Assembly (NCBI GenBank): GCA_020847985.1
Contig: JADLBC010000017.1
Span: 1 to 45,597, forward strand
Origin: Dehalococcoidia bacterium
GTDB taxonomy: Bacteria; Chloroflexota; Dehalococcoidia; Tepidiformales; Tepidiformaceae
DNA: 45,597 bases
Direction: 5' to 3'
Positions within the stretch are counted from its first letter, which is position 1. Each line of letters starts with the position of its first letter. Made by a program: the position numbers and the translations under genes. This document shows positions 1-8,340 of the stretch, in pieces. The notes beneath the pieces were generated by a model. It ran no database searches. It worked only from the letters and a program-made list of their open reading frames with translations, and was not told the origin of the DNA.

Positions 1-601
1 GAGGGCCCTCCGTGTGGTCTTGGTTTTCGTCAACCGCAACCCAACGGAATGGCCCTCTCTCAGTCAAGCAATCTGCTTATGCTGATGACTCATTCCTGTC
101 CACAACCCTCGTGGTCACTACACCTAGAGGGTGGTCGCCGCTTCCATGGAGGCTTTTCGCGGGAGACACCGCTCCGAATCGAGGCCGAGTTCACGGCGCT
201 CCTGTTCTACCTCACGCGCAGCGTCTTCCGCGAGATCGCGCGATTGCCAGACCTTGACGCGCACACTGCCGTATTGGACCTCGCGCGAGGTCGCGGCCTG
301 CTGTGTCATTGCTCAATGACCTCCCGGCGTGCCGGTTCGTTCGGTCGTGCTGGGGGCTCGCCGGACATGCTCGAAACCGGCCGCCTCGCCACCAATGCCG
401 CACTCTACCATAGCATCGAGCGCCCATGCATAACGATGAGGGGTTGCGAATGCCGCCGCCGGGGGGACAACCGGTGACGTGCGCGCGGGCCGTTTGGCCG
501 TCGGTGGCGCCGGGGGCATCCTGAATGTGAAGTGGACGACACATGCGGCCCGGCGACGGGGCCATCATGGGTGGGCTGCGCGTTCGCGGCTGGAGGATCC
601 C
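1..601. other. No confident gene; unexplained left flank
   Basis: No reading frame here looks like a known protein. Several overlapping frames are open on both strands, as expected of GC-rich DNA. The first 60 bases are less GC-rich than the rest and contain GAGGGCC near 1 and GGCCCTC near 50 as an inverted pair; I could not tie this to a mobile element. The only frame with a plausible ribosome site is the small minus-strand ORF listed separately. This may be the eroded end of a neighbouring gene or element outside the window. Confidence 0.4.
124..309 (-). CDS. Possible small hypothetical protein (61 aa)
   Basis: I do not recognise this protein. It starts with ATG preceded by GGGAGGT about ten bases upstream, a credible ribosome site. 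The translation is mixed and charged (VKVWQSRDLAEDAAREVEQERRELG), helical-looking in the middle, with no motif. A 68-residue frame on the same strand (313-519) ends three bases before this start, so the two could form a small coupled pair, but the upstream frame is low complexity and less convincing. Either could be chance open frames. Confidence is low. Confidence 0.2.
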   Translation of the reverse strand: MTQQAATSREVQYGSVRVKVWQSRDLAEDAAREVEQERRELGLDSERCLPRKASMEAATTL

Positions 602-1282
602 ATGCCAGTCACCACACCCGGCACTCGCACGTTTTCAGCCCCGATCGGCGGCGTCACGCGCGGGACGCTCGTGTTCGCGCGCGGGGTTTCGAATGTCTCC
701 GTGCGCATCGATCCCACGCTCGTGGGGCTGTTCGAGGCGCAGTTCGAGGGCGAAATCCCGGAGGTCACCATCGAGGATGGCGTGATCGAGGTTTCGTACG
801 ACCGGTTCACGCTTCGCGATGTCCTGGGCGGCCTGTTCGGCAGCGCGAAGGAGCATTCGCGCGGCGAAGTGGTGCTGAACCCGGCGGTGCCCTGGCGGCT
901 GGAATCGCGCGGGGGCGTGAACCGCCTGGAGGCCCACCTGGAGGGCGCGCGCATCGAATCCGTGCGCGCGGGCGGCGGCGCCAACCATGTCACCCTTGAC
1001 CTGCCCGCGCCCACTGGCGTCGTGCCGGTCACGCTCGGGGGCGGCACGAACCATCTCGTCATCCGCCGGCCGGCCGGCACGGCCGTTCACCTCGAAATTG
1101 GCGGCGGCGCGAACCGGGTGGACCTCGATGGCCAGCGCATCCGGGCGGCGGGCGGCGGCGCCAGCCTCTCCTCCCGGGATAGCGCGTCCGCGGGCCGCTA
1201 CGAGGTGCGCATCGGGGGTGGCGCGAATCACGTCAACATCAGCGAACGGGGTGACGGGGAGCCGGCCGCCACCTGGGTGTAG
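602..1282 (+). CDS. Glycine-rich beta-solenoid-like repeat protein (226 aa), unknown function
   Basis: The ATG at 602 is chosen over a longer upstream opening because GGAGG lies six bases before it and the upstream part is arginine-rich shadow sequence. The N-terminal half (residues 1-110) is ordinary soluble sequence. The C-terminal half carries about six copies of a short unit, G-G-G-A-N-H/R followed by alternating hydrophobic residues, spaced roughly 20-25 residues apart. That is what a right-handed beta-helix would give, and it resembles the adhesin-like folds of DUF4097/LiaF-C-type proteins. No signal peptide, membrane segment or catalytic motif is visible. Cytoplasmic location and any role in envelope sensing are guesses. 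It is followed by a gene with its own promoter, so it is probably monocistronic. Confidence 0.7.
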   Translation: MPVTTPGTRTFSAPIGGVTRGTLVFARGVSNVSVRIDPTLVGLFEAQFEGEIPEVTIEDGVIEVSYDRFTLRDVLGGLFGSAKEHSRGEVVLNPAVPWRLESRGGVNRLEAHLEGARIESVRAGGGANHVTLDLPAPTGVVPVTLGGGTNHLVIRRPAGTAVHLEIGGGANRVDLDGQRIRAAGGGASLSSRDSASAGRYEVRIGGGANHVNISERGDGEPAATWV

Positions 1283-1316
1283 AGGCCACCTTCGCGCCCG
1301 GGGGCGGCGGCGCGGC

Positions 1317-1322
1317 TACACT
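1317..1322 (+). promoter_or_regulatory. -10 box of leaderless promoter (TACACT)
   Basis: TACACT ends six bases before ATG 1329 and no Shine-Dalgarno sequence is present, so transcription would start at or next to the start codon. Confidence 0.6.
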
Positions 1323-1328
1323 GTCGCG

Positions 1329-2315
1329 ATGCATGCCATCGTCCTGCCGAAGCCCGGCCCGGAGCCGGAAGCCCTCCAGTACCGCGAAATCCCCGACCCC
1401 GTGGCGGGGCCCGAAGAGTTGCTCGTGCGCGTGCGCGCGGCCGCGCTGAATCGCGCGGACCTGATGCAGCGCCGCGGCGGATATCCCCAGCCTGGTCCGA
1501 AGCCGGAGCACGAGATCCTCGGCCTGGAGTTCGCGGGCGAAGTCATCGCCGTGGGCGCCGCGACCGAGGGGTTCGCGCCCGGCGACCGCGTGATGGGGCT
1601 GCTCGCGGGCGGCGGCTACGCGGAGAAGGTGGCCATCCACCATCGCCTGGCCATGCACGTGCCCGCCAACCTCTCCTGGGTCGAGGCCGGCGCTACGCCC
1701 GAGGTCTACATCACCGCGCACGACGCGCTCGTCCAGGGCGGGCTCGTCGCCGGGGAGCGGGTGCTCGTGCACGCCGTCGGCTCGGGCGTGGGGGTCGCCG
1801 CCATCCAGGTTGCGAAGGTCATGGGCGCTTCGCTCGTCATCGGCACTGCCGGCAGCGATGAGAAGCTCGCGCGGGCGGCCGAGATCGGCCTCGACATCGG
1901 CGTGAACTACCGCGAGAGCGACTTCGCCGCCGCCGTCGCGACCGAGACCGGCGGGCGCGGCGTCGATGTCATCCTCGATGTCGTGGGCGGGGAGTACCTG
2001 GAGCGCAATCTGAAGGCGCTCGCGCCGAAGGGACGGATGACGTTCGTCGGCCTCATGGGCGGGGCGGTGACGCAGGTGAACCTCGGGCTGATCCTGGCGA
2101 AGCGGCTGCAGCTGCGGGGCACGGTGCTCCGGGCGCGCCCGCTGGAAGAGAAGGCGTACGCCGTGCGCGCGTTCGAAAAGAGCGTGCTGCCGCACATCGC
2201 GAGCGGTCGCGTGAAGGTCGTCGTCGATAGCGTCTTCCCGCTTGCGCGCGCGGCCGATGCGCACCGCCACCTGGAGGCGAACGCGAACTTTGGGAAGGTG
2301 GTCCTCGAATGCTGA
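1329..2315 (+). CDS. Zinc-independent NAD(P)H quinone oxidoreductase (PIG3/QOR type)
   Basis: This 328-residue protein belongs to the zinc-free branch of the medium-chain dehydrogenase/reductase superfamily. These enzymes reduce quinones or enones with NADPH in the cytoplasm. Residues 1-120 form the GroES-like domain, with the typical AAALNRADLMQRRGGYP stretch and the FAGEV and GDRVMGLLAGGGYAE motifs. The nucleotide-binding fold follows, with HAVGSGVGVAAIQVAK. The zinc-ligand cysteines of alcohol dehydrogenases are absent. Length and motif order match the PIG3 subfamily well. Substrate cannot be assigned. It appears to be transcribed alone from a leaderless promoter, and the histidine kinase follows after about 60 bases. 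Confidence 0.9.
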   Translation: MHAIVLPKPGPEPEALQYREIPDPVAGPEELLVRVRAAALNRADLMQRRGGYPQPGPKPEHEILGLEFAGEVIAVGAATEGFAPGDRVMGLLAGGGYAEKVAIHHRLAMHVPANLSWVEAGATPEVYITAHDALVQGGLVAGERVLVHAVGSGVGVAAIQVAKVMGASLVIGTAGSDEKLARAAEIGLDIGVNYRESDFAAAVATETGGRGVDVILDVVGGEYLERNLKALAPKGRMTFVGLMGGAVTQVNLGLILAKRLQLRGTVLRARPLEEKAYAVRAFEKSVLPHIASGRVKVVVDSVFPLARAADAHRHLEANANFGKVVLEC

Positions 2316-2377
2316 TGTGCCGGGCGGCCGGGTAGGGTAAGTCGCATGCGAGTCATGGCGGTACATGGAATTGCTTT

Positions 2378-3952
2378 ATGCCGGTGAAATCCAATCCTCC
2401 GTACGGTGCACGCGTGGGTAATCCGTTCGTACCCATCGCGCCCGGTGAGCCGCTGCCCGATGCGGCGGCGCGCGCGCTCCTCGATGCCGCGCCGGTGCTT
2501 ATCTGGGTCGTGGCCGAGGAAGGTGGCTGTACCTACTGCAACGTGCGCTGGCTCGAATTTCGCGGGCGCGAGCTGCGGGAGGAGCTGGGCGAGGGCTGGA
2601 TGGAGGGCGTCCACCCGGATGACCTCGACCGCTGCATCGAGGTGTACCAATCGCACCTGAGCACGCGGCAGCCGTTCGAAATGCCGTACCGCATCCTTCG
2701 CCACGACGGCGAGTACCGCTGGATGATGGTGCGCGGCGCGCCCCTGACCGGGCCCGACGGCGCCTTCGCGGGCTTCGCCGGTTCCTGCACCGATATCACC
2801 GCCGAGGTCGAGGCCGAGGACCGTTCGCTGCGATCGGCATGGCAACTTCGCGACCGCGTGACGGAGCTGGAGACGCTGCTGGAGGTGCTGCCCGTGGGCA
2901 TCGGGCTCGCGGTCGATCGCTCGGCGCGGGATATTCGCGTGAACCGTGCGTTCGCCAACATGCTCGCGATTTCGCCGACGGAGAACGCGAGCAAGAGCAG
3001 CGACGAAGGGGCGGAACTGCCGTTCCGGGTGCTGCGCGAGGGGATCGAGGTTCCCGCCCAGGACCTCCCCATCCAGCGTGCCGTGCGCGGCGAGACGGTG
3101 GTGGACGAGGAGTATGACCTGCTGCTCAGCGACGGCCGGCTGCTGCACCTGCTCGAATACGCGGCGCCGCTGCTCGATCCAGGGGGCAAGCCGCGCGGAG
3201 CCGTCGGCGCCTTCCTCGATATCACCGCGCGCAAACGGGCCGAGGACCAGCTGCGCGAGGCGAACGCGGCGAAGGACGAGTTCCTGGCGAGCGTGTCGCA
3301 CGAGTTGCGGACGCCGCTGACGCTCGTCGTTGGGCTCGTGAGCTACCTCCACCGGCGGCGCGGCGAACTCTCGGCGGAGGACCAGTCGGACGCGCTGGAC
3401 CAGCTGACTGAGGCGGTATCGCGGCTGGAATCGCTGATCGAGAACATGCTGCTGCTCTCTCAGCTCGATAGTGGCCCGGAGTTCGAACTCGAGCCCGTGC
3501 TCCTGCCGCGCGTGGTCCAGGGCACGGTGGCGGCGCACAAGCGGCGGCACCCTTCGCGCACCATCGAATTGAACCTGGAACGCGGGCTGCCGGTGCTCCT
3601 TGCCCGCCCGACGTGGCTGGACCAGGTGCTCACGAACCTGCTTTCGAACGCGGAGAAGTACAGCCCCAAGGACGCGACGATCACGATCGAGGCGCGGTCG
3701 ATGGCCGGGCGCGTCGAGATCGCGGTGCTCGATCGCGGCCCCGGGCTGCCCACCGAGCAGGCCGACCGCGTTTTCCGGGCGTTCGAACGGCTCGAACGGG
3801 ACCGTTCGCGGGCGCCCGGGCTGGGGCTGGGACTGACGGTGAGCAAGCGGCTCGTGGAGCTGATGGACGGCACCATCGGCGCGGCGCCGCGGCCCGAAGG
3901 CGGCACGCGCTTCATCTTCACCATCCCCGCCATCGCGGACGAGGGGGAGTGA
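2378..3952 (+). CDS. Soluble PAS-PAS sensor histidine kinase (orphan)
   Basis: The 524-residue product has two PAS domains (about 30-145 and 165-290), each closing with an ITA-type PAC end (CTDITAEVEAED, LDITARKRAED). A HisKA domain follows with the phospho-acceptor in SHELRTPLT (His308), then a HATPase domain with the N box LLSNAEKYS (Asn424), G1 box DRGPGLP (452-458) and G2 box GLGLGLT (481-487). No membrane segment is present, so it senses a cytoplasmic signal, probably through a PAS-bound ligand or redox cofactor. No response regulator is adjacent, so its partner lies elsewhere. The start ATG lacks a clear ribosome site. The stop codon TGA overlaps the first bases of a composite heptamer repeat. 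Confidence 0.93.
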   Translation: MPVKSNPPYGARVGNPFVPIAPGEPLPDAAARALLDAAPVLIWVVAEEGGCTYCNVRWLEFRGRELREELGEGWMEGVHPDDLDRCIEVYQSHLSTRQPFEMPYRILRHDGEYRWMMVRGAPLTGPDGAFAGFAGSCTDITAEVEAEDRSLRSAWQLRDRVTELETLLEVLPVGIGLAVDRSARDIRVNRAFANMLAISPTENASKSSDEGAELPFRVLREGIEVPAQDLPIQRAVRGETVVDEEYDLLLSDGRLLHLLEYAAPLLDPGGKPRGAVGAFLDITARKRAEDQLREANAAKDEFLASVSHELRTPLTLVVGLVSYLHRRRGELSAEDQSDALDQLTEAVSRLESLIENMLLLSQLDSGPEFELEPVLLPRVVQGTVAAHKRRHPSRTIELNLERGLPVLLARPTWLDQVLTNLLSNAEKYSPKDATITIEARSMAGRVEIAVLDRGPGLPTEQADRVFRAFERLERDRSRAPGLGLGLTVSKRLVELMDGTIGAAPRPEGGTRFIFTIPAIADEGE

Positions 3953-4088
3953 GAGAAAAGAGAAAAGAGGAAGGAGAAAAGGGTTCGAGGCTCAAGGTTC
4001 GAGGTTCGAGGCGGGGCTACCCCGGGTGAGACGCGCTCAGCGCGCGGGGTTGATCCCCTGGGAACTGGGAACCGGGAACTGGGAACTC
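3951..4088. repeat. Composite heptamer repeat A-B-core-C
   Basis: Purine-rich GAGAAAA-type heptamers (3951-3981) are followed by GGTTCGA heptamers (to about 4011), a GC-rich core with GGGGCTACCCC and GGGGTTGATCCCC arms around GCGCGCTCAGCGCGC (to 4058), then GGGAACT/GGGAACC heptamers (to 4088). The element spans both the stop of the histidine kinase and the last 16 codons of the convergent P1B ATPase. Confidence 0.85.
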
Positions 4089-6400
4089 TCGCCCCCGAGC
4101 GGCCGCGTGAGATAGTCGTCGTCGAGCGAGAGGTAGACCTCTTCTTCCTGGGCGACGTTGAGGCGGAGGACGGCGTGCAGGGCGTAGAGCACGCGGCGGA
4201 TGTCGGCGAGGTCCTCGCGGTCGGGGCCGCCGGGGGACATCGCCTCGCAGAGCGCATCGAACTGGCGGGCGAGGTGGAAGATCTCCTGGTGGGTGCGGCT
4301 CATCGCGCCGAGGGGGTCATCGCCGCCGAGCATGCCGCTCACCGTGGGATAGAGCACGCCTTCGTCGCGCCGTTCGTGGGGCAGGACGTCATCGCGGAGG
4401 AAGCCGCGAACGGCGGTGAGGATGGCGCCGGCTTCGGCCGCGGGCAGCTCCTCCAGGCGGTCGGCGGCGGTGCGCAGCTGTTCGAGCTCGGGCAGAAGGC
4501 GAAGGTGCTCGCGGCGCAGTTCGCGGGCGGTCTCCTCGGGGAGGCGGGCGCGCGGCTGGCGGCTGACGCCCCCGGTGAGGGCGCGCAGGGCGTTGAGGAT
4601 CGCGGCCAGGTCGATCGCCTCCTGCAGGACGGCGCCGGCCACGGGCGCGAGATACCCGAAGGCGGCGAAGCCCATCGCCACCACCGAAAGCGCCATCCCC
4701 AGCATCATGCTCTCGACCGCGATGCGCCGCGTCCGCCGCGCGATGGTGAACGCCTCGGCCAGGCGGTCCAGCCGGTCGACCATGATGACCATGTCGGCGG
4801 CTTCGGAGGATGACGTGGCGCCGCGCGCGCCCATCGCCACGCCGACGTCCGCGGCGGCGAGCGCGGGCGCGTCGTTGATGCCATCGCCGACCATGAGGGT
4901 GACGGCGCGCGTCTTCGATTCGCGCACCGCCTCGACCTTCTCGGCGGGTGAGCATTCGGCGATGACGTGGTCGACGCCGAGGGCGTTGCCGACGGCATCA
5001 GCGACGGCGGGATGGTCGCCGGTGAGCATGATCACGCGTTCGATGCCGCCGCGCTTGAGGGTGCGAATGGCGCGCGGGGCCTCGGGCCGGATCGGGTCCT
5101 GGAGCACGAGCGCGCCGGCGAGCTCGCCATCGATTTCGACGTAGACGACGGAGGCGCCTTCGCGCATGACGGTGCGGCGGAAGCGGCGCACGCGCTCGGG
5201 TACATCGCGCCCGGCGGCGATCCAATCGAACTGGCCGACGCGCACGGCCCGGCCGCCGGCCTCGCCTTCGATGCCGGAGCCGGGGCGTTCGCGCACGCCT
5301 TCGGGGATGGCGAGCGCGAGGCCGCGTCCCCGTGCGGTGCGCACCAGCGCGGCGGCCATGACGTGCGACGAGAGCTGGTCGAGCGAGGCGCCGAGGCGAA
5401 GGACCTCGGCCTCGGTGGTTTCGCCGAACGCCTCGACGCGCGTGACCTCGGGGGCGCCGGCCGTGAGCGTGCCTGTCTTATCCATATAGACGGCGCGCAC
5501 GCGAGCGAGCGTTTCGATGGCGCCGCCGCCCTTGATCACGATGCCGCGCCGGGCCGACCGCGAGACCCCGGCGACGATGGCGATGGGGGCGGCGAGCAGC
5601 AGCGGGCAGGGAGTCGCGACCACGACCACGGCGAGCGCGCGTTCGGCGCTGCCGGAGATGGCCCACGCCAGCCCCGCCCAGGCGAGCGCGAGGGGCACGA
5701 AGATGGCGGCGTAACGGTCGGCGAGGCGCACGAGCGGGGCCTTCGCCTCCTGGGCCGCGCGCACGAGGCGGACAATTCCGGCGTAGGTGCTGGCCTCGGC
5801 GGTGGCGAGGGCACGCATGCGGAAGGCGCCGCCGGCGTTGAGGACGCCGCTCGCGAGGCGGTCGCCCATGGCGCGTTCGATGAGGCGGCTTTCGCCGGTG
5901 AGGGCGGACTCATCGAGCAGGGCCACGCCTTCGAGCACCATGCCATCGACGGGCACGACATCGGCGTCGCGCACGGCCAGGACATCGCCGGGGACGACGG
6001 CCTCGATGGGGATTTCGACCAGTTCGCCGCCCTCGACGCGCAGGGCGGTGCGCGGCGCGCGCGCGAGCAGGGCCGAGAGTTCGCGCTGGGCCCGGGCGGA
6101 GGCGTAATCCTCGAGGGCGGCGCCAGTCGCGACCATGAGGGCGATGACGGCGGCGGTGAGGTACTCGCCGAGGGCGAGCGCACCGCCGAGGGCGAGCAGG
6201 GCGACGACATCGACGCCGGCGTGGCCCTTGAGCAGCTGGCGCGCGAGAGTGAGCGCGAGCGGGATGCCGGCGGCGAGCGAGGTCGCGATGAGGGCGGCAT
6301 CGGCCACCCGTTCGAACCCGAGGAGGAGGGCGCCACCGCCCACTGCGGAGCCCACCACGGTGAGCAGCAACAACCAGTAGTGGCGCGCAAGGCCCAACAT
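4037..6400 (-). CDS. P1B-5-type heavy-metal ATPase with C-terminal hemerythrin-like domain
   Basis: The 787-residue protein is an integral-membrane pump that uses ATP to export transition metals. It shows the actuator TGES (168-171), the membrane metal-site TPCP (263-266), the phosphorylated Asp in DKTGTLT (Asp307), GDGINDAP, and a final pair of membrane helices. There is no N-terminal HMA metal-binding domain. After residue 614 comes a hemerythrin-like domain with His632, His675 (PHE), His704 (RTHQE), His742 and the EEE cluster that follows it. TPCP plus a C-terminal hemerythrin domain defines the P1B-5 group, members of which have been linked to nickel and iron. The final residues SSQFPVPSSQGINPAR are encoded by the heptamer repeat and lie outside the domain, so the ancestral stop was probably just upstream. 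Confidence 0.9.
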   Translation of the reverse strand: MLGLARHYWLLLLTVVGSAVGGGALLLGFERVADAALIATSLAAGIPLALTLARQLLKGHAGVDVVALLALGGALALGEYLTAAVIALMVATGAALEDYASARAQRELSALLARAPRTALRVEGGELVEIPIEAVVPGDVLAVRDADVVPVDGMVLEGVALLDESALTGESRLIERAMGDRLASGVLNAGGAFRMRALATAEASTYAGIVRLVRAAQEAKAPLVRLADRYAAIFVPLALAWAGLAWAISGSAERALAVVVVATPCPLLLAAPIAIVAGVSRSARRGIVIKGGGAIETLARVRAVYMDKTGTLTAGAPEVTRVEAFGETTEAEVLRLGASLDQLSSHVMAAALVRTARGRGLALAIPEGVRERPGSGIEGEAGGRAVRVGQFDWIAAGRDVPERVRRFRRTVMREGASVVYVEIDGELAGALVLQDPIRPEAPRAIRTLKRGGIERVIMLTGDHPAVADAVGNALGVDHVIAECSPAEKVEAVRESKTRAVTLMVGDGINDAPALAAADVGVAMGARGATSSSEAADMVIMVDRLDRLAEAFTIARRTRRIAVESMMLGMALSVVAMGFAAFGYLAPVAGAVLQEAIDLAAILNALRALTGGVSRQPRARLPEETARELRREHLRLLPELEQLRTAADRLEELPAAEAGAILTAVRGFLRDDVLPHERRDEGVLYPTVSGMLGGDDPLGAMSRTHQEIFHLARQFDALCEAMSPGGPDREDLADIRRVLYALHAVLRLNVAQEEEVYLSLDDDYLTRPLGGESSQFPVPSSQGINPAR

Positions 6401-6548
6401 GTGTTCGAGCGTCGCAGACGGCGGGCGAGTACTCCGCCGCGTCCGGTGGCGAATTCACGGGGCCCTTCGGACGTTTTTCGGGAACGGTATGCCTCTGCAC
6501 GGGCGCGAGGTCAGCCTTTGGGCGGAGGGATTCGCGCGCGGGGGTGCG

Positions 6549-6554
6549 TAGGAT
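6549..6554 (+). promoter_or_regulatory. -10 box of leaderless promoter (TAGGAT)
   Basis: TAGGAT ends seven bases before GTG 6562. This favours that GTG over the in-frame GTG at 6544, which would lie upstream of the -10 box and hence outside the transcript. Confidence 0.55.
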
Positions 6555-6561
6555 CGAAAGG

Positions 6562-7392
6562 GTGACCTCCGAGATTCGCCACGCCACGGCCCGCGACGGC
6601 ACGCGCATCGCCTACACCGATACGGGCACGGGCGTGCCCATCATCCACCTCACGCCGTTCGGGGCGGGATCGCTCGAATTCGAACGGCTGCCTTCGACCA
6701 TGCGCTACATGTACGGGGTGCTGCAGGACCGCCACCGGCTGATTCGCTACGACCCGCGCGGCACGGGCCAGAGCGACCGCGATGTCGATGCCTTCACGCT
6801 CGATGCGCTTTGCCTGGACATCGACGCGGTGGCCGAGGCGGCGGGGCTGACGCGCTTCGCCATCTTCGCGACGACGAGCTCGGGGCCGGTGGCCATCGCC
6901 TATGCGGCGGCGAACCCGCAGCGCGTTTCGCACCTCTTGCTGTGGTGCAGCAGTGCGCGCGGCACGGACCTGCGCAGCCCTTCGCGCCGCGCGATCGACG
7001 CCATCGCCCGGGAGGATTGGAAGCTGTACACGGAGGCGCTGGCGAGCTCGGCGTTCGGATTCGCCGAGGCGGAGGACGCCGCGCGGCTGGCGGAGATTCT
7101 GCGGGACCACACGACGCCGGACATGCGCGCCGCCTTCTACGGCACGATCGAAGGGCTCGATGTCACGAACCTGCTGGCGAAGGTGCGCATGCCGGCGCTG
7201 GTGATGCACATGCGCGATTACCCGCTCGTGCCCGCGAGCGGCGCTGCCCGGCTCGCGGCCGGCCTCCCGGATGCGAAGCTGGTGTACTTCGAAGGCCACT
7301 CGCTCTTCCCGCTGCGCGCCGAGCTGATGCGCTCGATGCAGACGATGGACCGCTTCCTCGGCGGCGACGGCAACATCGCCGCGCCCTGTTAG
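6562..7392 (+). CDS. Alpha/beta hydrolase with atypical nucleophile elbow
   Basis: The 276-residue cytoplasmic protein has the alpha/beta-hydrolase layout: GVPIIHL strand, RLIRYDPRGTGQSDR (usually the strand before the nucleophile), the nucleophile elbow, then a late Asp (MRDYPLVPA) and the catalytic His in FEGHSLFP. The elbow reads ATTSSGP, so the usual G-x-S-x-G is T-T-S-S-G; a Ser is still central. Such elbows occur in hydrolase domains attached to adenylate/guanylate cyclases, but no cyclase is fused here. It is divergent from the P1B ATPase across 161 bases. The stop TAG runs directly into the TTCCCGG heptamers. Substrate unknown. Confidence 0.85.
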   Translation: MTSEIRHATARDGTRIAYTDTGTGVPIIHLTPFGAGSLEFERLPSTMRYMYGVLQDRHRLIRYDPRGTGQSDRDVDAFTLDALCLDIDAVAEAAGLTRFAIFATTSSGPVAIAYAAANPQRVSHLLLWCSSARGTDLRSPSRRAIDAIAREDWKLYTEALASSAFGFAEAEDAARLAEILRDHTTPDMRAAFYGTIEGLDVTNLLAKVRMPALVMHMRDYPLVPASGAARLAAGLPDAKLVYFEGHSLFPLRAELMRSMQTMDRFLGGDGNIAAPC

Positions 7393-7490
7393 TTCCCGGT
7401 TCCCAGGGGATCGGCCCCGTGTGGGGTTGCCCCAATCGAACCGCGAGCCCTCCGGGACTCAGCACTCAGCACTCAACACTCAGCACTTCG
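7391..7490. repeat. Composite heptamer repeat C-core-E
   Basis: TTCCCGG/TTCCCAG heptamers begin right after the hydrolase stop, then a core (GGGATCGGCCCC, GGGGTTGCCCC), a degenerate B-like stretch, and four to five CTCAGCA-type heptamers (about 7457-7488). The last heptamer ends about five bases before the dapB -10 box, so it occupies the -35 region. Confidence 0.8.
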
Positions 7491-7492
7491 TC

Positions 7493-7498
7493 TACACT
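7493..7498 (+). promoter_or_regulatory. -10 box of leaderless promoter for dapB (TACACT)
   Basis: TACACT ends six bases before ATG 7505; there is no Shine-Dalgarno sequence. It sets the start at MELRIVVSG rather than the open frame further upstream, which translates the repeat. Confidence 0.65.
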
Positions 7499-7504
7499 GC
7501 GCGG

Positions 7505-8278
7505 ATGGAGCTTCGCATCGTCGTTTCGGGGGCCGGGAAGATGGGCCGGCAGGTCGCCGCGGCGGTGGCCGCCGCCGAGGGCATGGAGCCGGTGGCGTAC
7601 CTCGACCCGCTCTCCAAGGAGCTGGCTATCGAGGGGCTGCCGGTGTACACCGACGCGCCGTTCTGCCTCGAACAGGTGAAGCCCGATGTCGTCATCGACT
7701 TTTCGAACGCGGCGTGGACGCCGGCGCTGGCGGCCGCCTGCCTGCACGCGGGCGTGCGCCTCGTCTGCGGCACCACCGGGCTCGCGGCGGAGTTCATGAG
7801 CTTCATCGAAACGCAGGCGCGCGAACGGAAGGTGGGGGTGTTCATCGCCGCCAACTTCGCTATCGGCGCGGTCCTCATGATGCACTTCGCCGCCCAGGCC
7901 GCGCGCTTCTTCGATAACGCCGAGATCATCGAGCTGCACCACGACCAGAAGGTCGATGCCCCCAGCGGTACGGCGAAGACGACGGCGGAGCTCATGCGCG
8001 CGGCCCGCAAGGACCCCTTCGTGCACCCGCCGACGGAGAAGGAGACCATCCCGGGCACGCGCGGCGGCGAACTCGGGGGCATCGCCATCCACTCGGTGCG
8101 GCTGCCGGGGCTGGTCGCGCACCAGGAAGTCATCTTCGGCGGGCTCGGCCAGACGCTCACCATTCGCCACGACAGCACGGGCCGCGATTCGTTCATGCCG
8201 GGTGTGATCGCGGCGACGCGCGCGGTGATGGGCATCGACCACCTCGTCGTGGGGTTGGACGAGCTGCTGCTGAAGTAG
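7505..8278 (+). CDS. dapB: 4-hydroxy-tetrahydrodipicolinate reductase
   Basis: DapB reduces hydroxy-tetrahydrodipicolinate with NAD(P)H in the diaminopimelate/lysine pathway, in the cytoplasm. The 257-residue product has the nucleotide loop GAGKMG (9-14), the CGTTGL stretch (88-93) and the family signature ELHHDQKVDAPSGTA (143-157) with the catalytic histidine and lysine. Length fits the family (240-270). dapA is not next to it; the neighbour downstream is an LLM oxidoreductase separated by 62 bases with its own promoter-like TAGACT. The enzyme supplies precursor for peptidoglycan cross-links and for lysine. Confidence 0.97.
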   Translation: MELRIVVSGAGKMGRQVAAAVAAAEGMEPVAYLDPLSKELAIEGLPVYTDAPFCLEQVKPDVVIDFSNAAWTPALAAACLHAGVRLVCGTTGLAAEFMSFIETQARERKVGVFIAANFAIGAVLMMHFAAQAARFFDNAEIIELHHDQKVDAPSGTAKTTAELMRAARKDPFVHPPTEKETIPGTRGGELGGIAIHSVRLPGLVAHQEVIFGGLGQTLTIRHDSTGRDSFMPGVIAATRAVMGIDHLVVGLDELLLK

Positions 8279-8301
8279 GCGCTCGCAAAACCGCGCCGGA
8301 G

Positions 8302-8307
8302 GCGTAG
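8302..8307 (+). promoter_or_regulatory. Possible -10 box (TAGACT) of a leadered promoter
   Basis: TAGACT lies 33 bases before ATG 8341. A CGGAG ribosome site lies eight bases before the start. CTCCGAAC and CGGAG in between could pair as a small hairpin covering the ribosome site. This contrasts with the leaderless promoters nearby. Confidence 0.35.
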
Positions 8308-8340
8308 ACTTCCGCTCCGAACCTCCTCGGAGCACTGCAA

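Noticed and set aside
313..519. 68-residue minus-strand frame as a gene
   Set aside because: It is P/A/T-rich with no ribosome site or motif; only the short frame that follows it has a plausible ribosome site.
1907..3550. 547-residue minus-strand frame
   Set aside because: It is antisense to the quinone oxidoreductase and histidine kinase with Arg/His/Gln-rich shadow composition.
4967..6565. 532-residue open frame on the plus strand
   Set aside because: It is antisense to the P1B ATPase, rich in G/E/H/D runs typical of shadow frames in GC-rich DNA, and has no recognisable motif.
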